Source: Platanthera guangdongensis
Taxonomy: Eukaryota > Streptophyta > Magnoliopsida > Asparagales > Orchidaceae
Length of the DNA stretch: 64,000 bases
Direction: 5' to 3'
Assembly: GCA_039583875.1 (NCBI GenBank)
Contig: CM077159.1
Location: 106,417,295 to 106,481,294, forward strand
Part shown: positions 10,389 through 19,794 of the stretch, in pieces
Numbering within the stretch: position 1 is the stretch's first letter
Layout of the letters: every line of letters starts with the position of its first letter
Program-made: the position numbers and the translations under genes
Notes under the pieces: generated by a model
What the model saw: the letters and a program-made list of their open reading frames with translations, nothing else
Told to the model about the DNA's origin: nothing
Databases searched by the model: none

Positions 10389-11237
10389 CTTGGGCCTAGG
10401 TTGATAACCTTTGAATTTAGAAATAAAAGATATCCCTGGTTGACTCTTATAGCCTTCAGGATGATATCTCCTTGGAGGTATTATCCATTCAGTATAAGGG
10501 TTAAATCTTTTGGATGAAGGACCCCTAGGTTTGGAATTTCATTTACCTTTGAAAAAGTTTTCAAAACTCTGATCTCTGCTCGACGATCGCTGAGCTGAGT
10601 TCGACGATCTTGGGTCAGATCGTCGAGCTCCGTTTGAAGATCGATTGTGGCAGAGTTCAGTGTTTAGAGATCGTCGACCTGAGTTCGACGATTTAGCCTG
10701 AGATCGTTGATCTGCATTCGACGATCGTCTAGCTCCGTTCGACGATTTCTGTTGAACTCTTGTTTTCTTGGGTAAGTCAGAATTCTTCCTAACTACCTCT
10801 ACAACTCCCTTACCTTTATCAGAGATAAATTTAATTGGGGTTGATAATACTATAGGTTGGCTGGATGAAGCACCCAAGCCCAGTGTACTATTGAATCTTG
10901 AGTTCACTGTGCTTGGGATGTCCATTAGCTTGATACTTCTCCCATTGAGGGATTCTTCAAGCTTTTTGGCCTCTGATAGCTCACTTTTCAGTGAAGCTAT
11001 CTGCTCCCTACAGCACTCCAACTCCTCAGAGAGTTTGATGTTTTCTGATTTTAAGGTACTGTATTCAGATAATTGATTTCTGAGAGAAATGATTTTCTTC
11101 TCAGATTTTAATAAATCTAAACATAGTGCTTTAAATTCACACTTACAGTCCTCAGAATTAAAATCAAAAGAACTTATTACCTGGTCCTCTTCAGATTGAG
11201 TCTCTGATTCAGATTCTGACTCTTCTGCATCAGAATT
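10389..11237 (-). pseudogene. COP-A gag C-terminal part with palindrome-coded SSN..RR repeats
   Basis: This continues the gag frame after the stop at 11238. It holds an acidic Ser/Glu stretch, a Leu- and Lys-rich helical part that looks like a coiled coil (ECCREQIASLKSELSEAKKL), the conserved LNGRSIKLMDIPSTVNSRFN block, and then a repeat region of peptides such as SSNGARRSSNADQRS encoded by the CGACGA array (10565-10755). A stop at 10539 follows FFKGK. The last piece (about 10538-10389) encodes the conserved WIIPPRRYHPEGYKS block before the PR junction. Confidence 0.75.
10565..10755. repeat. In-frame CGACGA palindrome array in COP-A gag
   Basis: About six units of the kind TCGTCGAACnnAGnTCGACGA, 30-40 bases apart, lie inside the coding frame. 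Their spacing keeps the frame and gives repeated SSN-x-x-RR(S) peptides. The motif is the one in the LTRs of this element (3125-3430) and in COP-B at 28455-28700, also in frame. Confidence 0.8.
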
Positions 11238-12377
11238 TTATTGTGAGGCATTGATAGCCATCATGCAGAATTCTTTTTCTTCACCATCATCCTCATCATC
11301 ACTTGAGCTGGATGAAGCTTCAGATTCTTCTTCTGTCTCACTCCAAATTTCAGCAACAAATCCCTTCCTTGTATGTTTGTTCATGCTGGAGGAGGGTTTG
11401 CCATTGCTGTTCTTCTTGAAGTCTTTTTCTTTTCTCCTTTCTTTCCTGTCCTTTTTGTCCTTGTTTTTGTTTTCTGGACAGTTAGGCACAATGTGGCCTG
11501 GTTTCCTGCAACCAAAGAAAATAATTTCGTTGTTATTTGATTTGTCATACCTTGGCTTGTCATGCTCTCTGTATGATCTTTTCCTGAAATCCTTCCTGGC
11601 CATTTTGTAAAACCTTTTGGCCAGAAGGCTTAGCAGCTCTTCATTGGGAACCTTGTCTTCAGGCTGATCTTCAGTGGCTTTGAAAGCTATTGATTTCTCC
11701 TTTCTTATAGCTGGTGAGGCAGCCTTCTGCTCTTCTTCTCTATTCTTGATGAGTAGCTCATAGGACTTGAGCTTGCCCAAGAGAGCTTCAATTGTGATCC
11801 CATTTAGGCTTCTGGCATCCTTGATTGGCCAGATCCTTGAGTCCCAAGTGCTTGGGAAGCACATTAGGATTTTATCATTTAGCTCAATCAATGAGATCTC
11901 TTTGTCCAAAGTTTTCTGCTCATTGACTATGAGACTGAGTCTATTATACATGTCTGCTACTGACTCAGCTTCTCCTTTCTTGAAATTCTCATACTGGGTT
12001 ATGAGATGAGATCTTCTATCCTTTCTCTCATCAGCAGATCCTGAGACTATCTCAGATAACTTGTCCCAGATGTCCTTTGCTGAGTTGCATTCAGCTACCT
12101 TTTGGAATATCTCATCAGACATAGTCTGGGCTAGAATGTTCATAGCTTTTGCATCAGCCAATTTCCATTTCTTTATTTCTGCATCTGTTCTTGAAGGAGG
12201 TGGAATAGCACTTGTACTTGTATTCTCTGGAGGTCTTGGACACACTGTCAAAAAAGAATTGAAAATGTCCTCATCATTAGAGTTCATGTACAGTCTAATC
12301 CTTGCCTTCCAAAGTGCAAACTTAGATAGATTGCACACTGGAGGTCTGGTGCTAGCATAATCTTTGTTTTGGGCCAT
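11238..12377 (-). pseudogene. COP-A gag N-terminal part (UBN2-type) with damaged zinc knuckle
   Basis: A 379-residue open stretch with ATG at 12377, about 120 bases after the primer site. The N-terminus DYASTRPPVCNLSKFALWKARIRLYM and the middle (AECNSAKDIWDKLSEIVSGS, RRSHLITQYENFKKGEAES, LMCFPSTWDSRIW) are the UBN2-type gag of SIRE-like Copia elements, which forms the particle shell. A zinc knuckle follows at about residue 287 as FFGCRKPGHIVPNC, where the first Cys of CCHC is Phe. Basic and acidic low-complexity stretches follow. It ends at a TAA, but the frame continues as gag to 10389. Confidence 0.9.
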
Positions 12378-12496
12378 GTTTTGTGAAGATTTAATTCTAA
12401 TAACGAAATCAAAACAAGCAGATCTAACTAGAGGGATCTTTGGGTTCAGGTGTTAGCCTGTGCAACCACTAAGGTGTGGTATTTTTAACCAACCTC

Positions 12497-12508
12497 GCTC
12501 TGATACCA
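12497..12508 (-). promoter_or_regulatory. COP-A primer-binding site (tRNA-Met type)
   Basis: In sense TGGTATCAGAGC, complementary to the 3' end of plant initiator tRNA-Met. It should touch the COP-A 5' LTR, but the bases to its right (12512 on) are the start of the plus-strand COP-E LTR instead. Confidence 0.85.
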
Positions 12509-12511
12509 ATT

Positions 12512-12877
12512 TGTTGAAGTTGGTGACCGGGCGGTCTGGCGGTCTGTCTTGACGGGTTGAAGACCGCGCGGTCTGGCGGTTTGTCTCAGCCGGCTTGGAG
12601 ACCGGGCGGTCTAACAGTCTCCCCTGACATCTCTCTTCTTCTCTTGTGGTAGCCGTGCGGTTTGCCCTTCCTCTGTCTAACCGCGCGGCTTGTGCGGTTT
12701 GTTTTGTATAGTCCGCTTAGTACTGTAAATTTTTTAGTCGCACATCTCTTATTTGTATTCTCTCATCTCTCCTCCATTCTATATAAGGGAGGGCATACCT
12801 TTGTAATAGATACATTTTTCAAATAATAAAGTTTCAGATTAAAACCATTTCTGCTTGTAGTTTGTTCGTTTCTAACA
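12512..12877 (+). repeat. COP-E LTR
   Basis: It starts TGTTGAAGTTGGTGACC and ends TTTCTAACA, followed directly by TGGTATCAGAGC. The first 190 bases repeat GACCGnGCGGTC-type palindromes (12526, 12561, 12599 and degenerate copies near 12650-12690) as in the COP-F LTRs. A 'tataaggga' stretch near 12781 may mark its promoter, but this is weak. Confidence 0.8.
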
Positions 12878-12889
12878 TGGTATCAGAGC
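12878..12889 (+). promoter_or_regulatory. COP-E primer-binding site
   Basis: TGGTATCAGAGC directly after the LTR end CTAACA. It lies in the opposite orientation to the COP-A site 370 bases to the left. Confidence 0.85.
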
Positions 12890-12929
12890 ACACGGTCTAT
12901 TCCTTCTAATTGTGTGCGCCCTCTGATTC

Positions 12930-13565
12930 TCGCCGCTTGTTTCTGATTCTTGCGACCTGTCTTTGCGGCTTGTCCTCTCTTCTGCCCGCTGCTCTTTTTC
13001 GCCGCGACCTGCTTCCTTCTAGCCGCCTGTTTGTTCCCTAGCTGTGCGGCCTGCTTCTGTTCGCCCGGATTGCGACTTGTTGTTGTCGTTGCTGCTTCTT
13101 GCTTCCTCTTCTCTTCTGTTCGCACGGACTTTTTAGTACGCGCGACCTCTTCCCCGCCGTGCCTTGGTCTGCTTCCTAACCGCTGCGGTTTCGCGCAGGT
13201 TGCTCTCTTCCTCTCCCTGCGGCTTTCCCCTTCTTTTTTCGCGACCTGTTTTCGCGATCTCCTCTATTTGCCGTGATTTCTTCTAAGTCGCCGCGACTGT
13301 TGACTTCTACCCGCTCCTTCTTGCTAGTCGCTCCGGCCTCATCTTTAGCCGTGCGCCTTGTTCTCCTCTGTTCGCCCGCCTTTTTTTCAAGCCGTGCGAC
13401 TTCTTTCCCTTTGCTTTGCTCTGCTTCTTGGTCGTGGCCTTCCTAGCCGCACGACCTGTTCTCTGTTCGCCTGCCTTGGTTTTCTCTTCTCCTCTTCGCT
13501 TAACCGTTCGGCTTCTTTCTCCTCCTCGCGGCTTGTTCTTATCGCCGCGGTTTGCTTCCATGGCT
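12930..13565 (+). repeat. COP-E leader with CGCCGCGACCTG-type repeats
   Basis: A pyrimidine- and CG-rich leader made of loose repeats of 'cgcgacctg', 'gccgtgcggc' and 'gcggcttgt' about every 25-35 bases. Open frames here on both strands are low in complexity and are not credible genes. The COP-F leader (60750-61030) carries the same kind of repeat. Confidence 0.6.
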
Positions 13566-13599
13566 TCCCCCTCCTCCAGACTGTCCGCCTTGATGATGT

Positions 13600-13905
13600 C
13601 GACACCACTCTCATAATGTCAACACAACCCTTCTTTATCTTCTCAACACAGCTTTTGCGGAATGTGTCGACACAAGTCCTATGTGTCGACACAATAGCTT
13701 CTAGTCTCGACAAAGTTGGTGTTGACAGAATTCTGGCGTATGTCGACACAAGTCCTTTGTGTCGACATAATTGTTGTTGACAGAATTCTGATGTGTGTCA
13801 ACACAAGTCATATGTGTCGACACAATTACTGTCGACAGAATTTCTGTGTGTCGACATAAGTCCTTTGTGTCGACACAATCTGGCTCCCGGTGTCAACACC
13901 ATTCT
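13600..13905. repeat. TGTGTCGACACA palindrome array
   Basis: About eight copies of the palindrome TGTGTCGACACA or shortened and mutated forms (for example near 13665, 13686, 13741, 13762, 13815, 13850 and 13870), joined by AAGTCCTTTG- or GACAGAATT-like spacers in a higher-order period of about 55-60 bases. The array lies in the last part of the COP-E leader. Confidence 0.75.
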
Positions 13906-13961
13906 ACTCAAGTGTTGTCACTTGTACTTAGAAACCTTTTTTTCATTTCCTTAACCTGCAC

Positions 13962-14010
13962 TGTTGGAACACCCTATTACTAATTTGGGTCAGGATCACT
14001 ATGTCTCTAG
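13962..14010 (+). repeat. Inverted tip of a COP-A-type LTR
   Basis: TGTTGGAACACCCTATTACT and the following 29 bases match the first 45-50 bases of the COP-A LTR, but in plus orientation, directly abutting the minus-orientation COP-A 5' LTR. The join is a head-to-tail foldback that normal reverse transcription does not make. The last 11 bases of the neighbouring LTR are missing. Confidence 0.75.
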
Positions 14011-15534
14011 GTTAGATCTGATATACTCTAGAGGGGGGGTGAATAGAGTATGGTGCTTGCTAAAAACTTTTTACAACAGTTGTTGTATTCCTAAGTGAAT
14101 AGGGAAGCAAATGAACTACATCAACTATTTAATCAAAAAGCAATCACAAACCACAGCCAGAAAACAAAAGAAAGTAAGCAACCAGATGACACAAGGAGCT
14201 ATAGTGGTTCCCCAATCAACCTGGGTACATCCACTCTTCTACCACCCTAGGTAGGAATCCACTGCAGGATGAGTTGATCAGGTGTCCTGGGCACCAATGA
14301 GCTTTTGATAAGGTGCTCAAAAACCAAACCAGATTTTTTGATCAGGTGTCTTGTCACCACTGAGTTTTGACAAGATCTCAGAAATAGCACAAACTTTTGA
14401 AGGGAGTTTGATAAACCCTTTACAGCAGAGAAAGAGAGGGATGAGATGATCTTCTCTGTCAACAATCAGAGAGAAGATAGTGGATGTTATCAAAGCTCCC
14501 CCTGAGATCTTGAGTTGTTCAGGAAGTGAAGCTTTGCAGTAGGGTGATAGGCCTTCAAAAAAATTTGATCTCCAGTAATAGATGATTTCAGCAACAATTG
14601 AAATGTGTGGTGTCTGGAGTCTTGAATGATGATGGCCTTTGAATACTGGAATCAAAAGGGATCTGAAAATTTCAGTGTGTTGATCTCCTTTTGTGATTGT
14701 GTTCCTGTATGAATTCTAAGACTGAGAATATCTGCAACTCTTTCTCTTTCTGTTGTTGTGGTTGTTGTAAGAGTTGTTGTTGTTGATGATGTTATTCTTC
14801 TATATTATTATGTTTTTCAGCAGAATATGAATATCTCTTTTATTTCTTGGATCTGAATGAATATTTCTCTGTCTAAGATAGTCGTTAGCCTGTCATAAAT
14901 AACTTCCTTAACTGCATTTGTCTTCTGGAGGAAAGTCCAATAAAAACATTCCTTTGAAAATCCCTTGAAACTTGCTCCAGATTAATTGAAAACGGCTGCA
15001 AGATCCTTGAAATAAATGCTGAGAATAATTCCATAACTGTCTGAATTTGAATCTTGAAAAACGGCGATCTCACCAGAAAAACGTCGAACTGAGCTCCACT
15101 ATCGTCGAACTGAGCTCAGAGACTGGTCTTAGACTGAAACAGAGATCGTCGATCTGAGCTCAACTATCGTCGAACTTAGCTCAGAGATAGAGAAACAAAC
15201 TGGAGACAACAACGTCGATCTGAGCTCGAAGATCGTCGAATGGAGTTCGACGACTTGTTGAAGTTGAGCTCAGAGATCGTCGAATGGGGTTCGACGATTC
15301 GTCGAAGTGAGCTCAGCGATCTTTGAATGGAGTTCGACGATTCGTCGTACTGAGCTCGACAAAATGACTTAGTCTCCTAAACTGAAATATCTGGTCTTGA
15401 GGGCAGCTTTCAAACCTAAATACTAACCCTTAGACTCAATTCTAATTGACCTTTAGATCTATACAAGGAGGTCAAAATAGATTTCCTAAAGACATAGTGA
15501 TCCTTGCCCAAATCAGTAATATGGTGTTCCAACA
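14011..15534 (-). repeat. COP-A 5' LTR
   Basis: It matches 2066-3602 nearly base for base but lacks the last 11 bases (TTGCACTTTCA in sense), where the inverted tip joins. It carries the palindrome array at 15060-15362 and a G tract of 7. Open frames on it (for example 14247-14655) are chance. Confidence 0.9.
15060..15362. repeat. CGACGA palindrome array in COP-A 5' LTR
   Basis: The same array as at 3125-3430, with differences mostly at CpG sites. Confidence 0.8.
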
Positions 15535-15539
15535 TACTC
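15535..15539. other. TSD of COP-A, right copy (TACTC)
   Basis: Matches 2061-2065. Confidence 0.85.
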
Positions 15540-16218
15540 CATTCACAATGCCTTAGGATCCTCATCTTGAACCCATGATAAAGTATCATTCTGATGCTTT
15601 CTTAGCAGTTATTATTATATGAGAACTCTACCAAAGGTAGAAGTCTCTCCCACGACTCTGTCCTATCCAAAACGCATAACCGTAACAAATCCTCCATTGT
15701 TTTGATTGTTCTCTCAGACTGGCCGTCAATCTGGTGGGTGAAAAGTCGTGCTAAATGTAAGGCGAGAACGAAAATATGCCCGAATTGCCTTCCATTCCTT
15801 ATAGGTGAAGCGACCATCACGGTCCGAGACTGCTATCTTGGGAACCTCATGATACCGAACGAACTGCTTTACAAAGAGACGCATAAACACATCAACATGT
15901 GACTCCTTCCTCATCAGGATAAACCTGGAAACCTTTGTCAAGCGATCCACAATCACCAAAATTGAGTCACTCCCTGAGCGAGATCGAGAAATAAAGTGTA
16001 TAAAATCCATAGAAATATCCTCGAACTTCCACTTTAAAATGGGCAGCGATTGCAACAATCCACCAGGGATCTTGCACTACACATTTACCTTCTAACAGGC
16101 CTCAAAGTGTGTAACACAGTTCATGATGTCTCTCTTCATTCCCTACCAAAATATGGTCCTCTACAAGTCAGTGTACATTTTGGAAATTTCAGGATGCACC
16201 GAATACTTGGTGCAATGA
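15540..16218 (-). pseudogene. GYP-1 integrase: zinc domain and catalytic core
   Basis: Read right to left it holds the end of the HHCC zinc region (CTKYSVHPEISKMY .. MKRDIMNCVTHFEAC), then the core: WKFEDISMDFIHFIS with the first catalytic Asp, VIVDRLTKVSRFI, AVSDRDGRFTYKEW with the second Asp, and, after a one-base frame change near 15730, IDGQSERTIKTMEDLLR with the catalytic Glu and LVEFSYNNN. The C-terminal part lies beyond COP-A at 1602-2060. The zinc region was hit by ATH-C: its first His block lies across the GCCTC duplication. In the cell this enzyme would insert element cDNA into chromosomes; this copy is dead. Confidence 0.9.
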
Positions 16219-16223
16219 GCCTC
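16219..16223. other. TSD of ATH-C, left copy (GCCTC)
   Basis: GCCTC lies directly before the LTR start TGATGAGGG. The matching copy is at 33078-33082. Confidence 0.85.
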
Positions 16224-17896
16224 TGATGAGGGATTTATATAGTTTTAAATTATATCCAAACTAATAATCTCGAAATTGGCAAGTGCACCTATCGAAATAT
16301 AGTATAGGAAATGTCGTATTCAAACTCAGGGACCGTTGAGTACTTGTACTCACAATGAAGAGCTATTATTTTATCGAATGGAAATTGGTTTTGCGAATTT
16401 GGTAAAGAAAATGTTAAACAAAAAGGAGAAATACGATGATAGGAAAGCTAGCACTTGATCTAGAATCCCTTTGGGTTAGAATAAATTTCCATGAAATTAG
16501 AAAAATGCAAGCATCTAAATTATTAACTTCGACCGCGAAGGTTCCATAGCTACGAATCACCTCTCTTGAGAATACACATTCGACTAACCTTAGGTTGATC
16601 GATTAAGGCCTCTCGGCCAGTAGAAAAACCTAAGCTTGCTTTAGGCGGTGAACCTCACTAATGTAATTGACTCCAATGCGGAAGAATTTTGCCTTCCTCT
16701 CTCGAGGGGTGCATGAAACTCCATTTATCCTTAAGTGATCTACTCGTATCCACAATCTCTCGGTAAATCTAGGATACGGATATGAGATCTAATAAACATA
16801 ATTTGCAACTTATGAATTCGATGAAATTAAAATCAAAGATAAATCAAAGTACATAAAAATAGAGTGCTTGATAATTCGTGATAAAAAGAAGAAATTTATT
16901 CCATTACAAAGTTAATCATGATCAAGTGCTAATTGAAAATTAGCTACTTATCATGATGAGAGAATTACATGAAAGGTTGAAGAGAGACATGATTAAAAAA
17001 AGAATTGAAATAAAGAGTTACACTATGAATTGAAAAATACAAGAAATAAAGTAAAGAAAACAGAACTAAAGCTCCCAAAAATCTCCTACTCAGCTTCTGG
17101 AATTGCCTGGATTTTATAGGCAAGTTTGCTGGATGGTCATGCCCCTAGGTCACGCCCGTGACCTAGGGCGTATAAGGTTTGAAACCGTCGTCTTCAAGTC
17201 CTGAAAACATTTGCGCGAAATCGCCAAAAATAGTTAATTGGCGGGTCACACCCCTAGGTCACGCCCGTGACCTAGGGCGTGACTTGTTGGTTGCTGAAAA
17301 TGACGGGAAGCAGAAATGGTGGGAATATCTCCGGCCATTGTTGGAAGGGTCACGCCCATGGTCATGAACGCGACCAAGGGCGTATAAGGCAAAAACCACT
17401 AGGCCTTGAAACTGCTGCATTAAACTTGGCATGCCTGGATGTCACGACTCACAGTCACGCCCATGACCAAGATGTCACGCCCGTGCCCGGGCGTGTAACT
17501 TTAATCTGATGTGGAGTGGAGGCCTGGATCATCATCTGCATGTCACGCCTAGTTGACACGCTCGGGTCAGCATGGTCACGCCCGTGACAAATGGGCATGT
17601 ACTTTTAATTGATGTGACACTGAGATCTGGAGCACGCGATGGGGACACGCTTGGATGTCACGCCCATGACCTGTCAGTCACGCCCATAGCCGGGGTATGT
17701 ACTTTGAATTTTTTTGGCTTTGTCCAGCTTTGTCTCCTGATCAATCCTGTAAACTCCATATTGAAATTTGCAGCCCAGATTGAACCTAAAATAAGAAATT
17801 AAAGAAATTAGATAATAAAATCATAAAATATATTTATAAACTAATTAATTATTAAATAAAAAATATATAAAAATATGAATAAAATTATAGTTATCA
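16224..17896 (-). repeat. ATH-C 3' LTR
   Basis: 1673 bp. It is the intact version of the LTR interrupted at 24600-33077. In sense it starts TGATAACTATAATTTTATTC and ends CCTCATCA. The middle (17130-17705) is a GTCACGCCCGTGAC array. Otherwise it is AT-rich and without coding sense. Confidence 0.9.
17130..17705. repeat. GGTCACGCCCGTGACC palindrome array in ATH-C 3' LTR
   Basis: Paired units GGTCACGCCC..TAGGTCACGCCCGTGACCTAGGGCGT, at 17140-17170, 17245-17280, 17350-17380, 17450-17500 and 17540-17705. Many copies show CACG to CATG decay. Confidence 0.85.
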
Positions 17897-17910
17897 AATA
17901 CCCCCATACT
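17897..17910 (-). promoter_or_regulatory. ATH-C polypurine tract
   Basis: In sense AGTATGGGGGTATT directly before the 3' LTR start TGATAACT. Confidence 0.7.
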
Positions 17911-19794
17911 TACTCGTTTGCTCGTCCCGAGAAAACAACTTTTCATAAAGCGTAGAAAAATTTTAACAGTAGAAACGAAAATTGAACCTAAGGAGTAGAA
18001 TGCGAAGTCTTATGCCTATGCATGTAGTTATTTTTGTAGAAAAACCTACTCAGCATACAAATTAGTTTTTACTTTTCTAAAATATGTTTTCACTTATTAT
18101 TTTTACTTCGAAAATGAAAACCCGGTAAATCTTAAAATCACATTTAGGGAGAAAGTAGCGTGCTTACTAAGATAACATTGCACAAATCGAAGATCGGGAT
18201 ACCCTCCATAGAAATCCATCAATGTCGATGGCCATAGGCTTGCCCTTTCACACTCTCGCCACGACACTATTTAACTTATAAGCACAAATCAGTAGGGCTT
18301 AACTAGGTTGAAATGTAGGTTTATGTTTTTTTTTGGTTTGGAAAATCAAATATAAAAACGATGGGTAGACACATCAAAACCTAGTGGGAGCTTGCACAAA
18401 AGAAATAAATTGAAGAACTCCGCCAATTCCTAAATTCCTTTGTTTCTTTTTCTTAACATGTTGGAGATTTTTTCAACTTCCTCTATTTATTTTCATTTTT
18501 ATTATCTATATTTTTTCTATTTTTTTGAGGAGGAATGAAAAATAAAACAACTTTTTTTTAATTAGCCACCAAAATAAAATGGCTCCTAATCACTCATAAA
18601 TCGGTTTTGTATATATAATTTCAAGCTCGGTCTTAGGTGTGTAATTAGGATGCTTTTTAGGCTTTGGTGAAGTTTTGGTGGAGCTAAAACAAAAGGAAGG
18701 GTATATGCTCAAATTGGCTTAGCAAAGATAAAACATTAGGTACGGGTGCAAAGGCTCAAACTGGCCAAAAGAAATGCCTAAATCCTTTTCATGCTAATGA
18801 GTTTAACCTATGTAAAGTCTTGAGAATAGCTAGAGGGAAAGTTCTAGACATCGAGAAAGAATACCACTTTCTTGATCCGCGAAATATCTCTCTAGTAAAC
18901 TTCTACACACTCTCATAAACTATTCTTAGATTTTACCGATTTCAAAGTAAAAGTAAAATAAACTATTTCTACGCATTTAGAAAAATTAAAATCTAATTAT
19001 ATGCTGAATGTTTAATTCTACTTAAATTCTACAAACATGTGCATTTGACTAGAAACACAACATGACCAATAGTTCTACTCCAAAATTCAAAATTCAATTA
19101 AAGTATCAAAAATCTTCTAAACACTATGTAAAAGTTGAATACTATGGATGTTGCATGTGAATAAATATAGAAATAAAGATTTCTCTAATTTTTAAATTAA
19201 CCCTAATTTTTTTGTTATTTCTTAGACTTCCCGAGGTATACCCTGTGAAGGGCTCTCACCGGTACGAGGAGGTAAGATGTGGTGATATCCCAAACGACCC
19301 TTTCTAAGAAATTTAATTTCGATTTTCTAATTTTTTTTGAATATTTTCATATTTTTGTTTGTTTTTGTTTTGTATTTTTGTGAATACTAAGTAAAAATAA
19401 AATTTAAAAATGGAAATTTTTTATGATTTTTTGGAAAATTTTTATGATTTTTTTGTATGTTTTGCTTGAGAAATATCCCCACATACTTAAACAATACATT
19501 GTCCCCAATGGAAAAAACAAAGAAAAGGCAAGGAGACTTCCCTAAAAAGGTCCATTCAGTACCAAAATGTACCTGTAAGACATGACTGAAGCAAAACATA
19601 TTTTTGATTTTTTGTTAAATAAAAGAAAAGATACAGGGCAAGTGAAAAGAAAAGATACAAAGAAAAAGATACATGGCAACCGACTACAACCCCAAAGAAA
19701 AAGAAACCTAATCCTCCTCACTATGGTGTCTCGTCCGCTGATAGTATGTCCGTAGGTCCTTAAACTCACGCTCAATACGTGCTATAGAAGAAGC
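17911..19794 (-). other. ATH-C long 3' non-coding region with block shared with ATH-D
   Basis: An AT-rich stretch of 1.9 kb without credible ORFs. The part 18120-18910 has blocks that match ATH-D 54540-55360 in order: 'ccatcaatgtcgatggccatag', 'cactctcgccacg', 'aaatcagtaggg', 'ggctcaaactggccaaaa' and 'catcgagaaagaataccac'. Conservation between two diverged Athila families without coding sense suggests an RNA-level role, such as packaging or 3' processing (inference). Confidence 0.55.

Larger units (their letters stand above)
12512..13961 (+). mobile_element. COP-E: truncated plus-strand Copia fragment (5' LTR plus leader)
   Basis: It has a 366-bp LTR (12512-12877), a tRNA-Met primer site (12878-12889) and about 1.07 kb of leader, but no gag, pol or second LTR. 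LTR start and leader resemble COP-F, so both belong to one Copia family. No TSD pair is found: its left end sits on the COP-A primer site and its right end meets an inverted COP-A LTR tip at 13962. It therefore did not simply insert here as a whole element. Confidence 0.7.
2066..15534 (-). mobile_element. COP-A: SIRE-like Ty1/copia retrotransposon with third ORF
   Basis: A 13.5-kb minus-strand element with LTRs of about 1.53 kb (2066-3602 and 14011-15534), a tRNA-Met-type primer site at 12497-12508, gag at 12377-10389, PR-INT-RT-RNase H at 10348-7196 (Copia order) and an extra ORF at 6697-3806. It is flanked by TACTC. Its 5' end is rearranged: the foreign fragment COP-E and a 49-bp inverted LTR tip sit between primer site and 5' LTR. 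Gag type, extra ORF after pol and long LTRs point to the SIRE lineage. Several stops make it non-functional. Confidence 0.9.

Noticed and set aside
12883..13561. Open frames of Arg/Lys- or Ser/Phe-rich make-up on both strands
   Set aside because: They come from the GC- and pyrimidine-rich COP-E leader repeats and have no domain likeness; both strands are open for the same base-composition reason.
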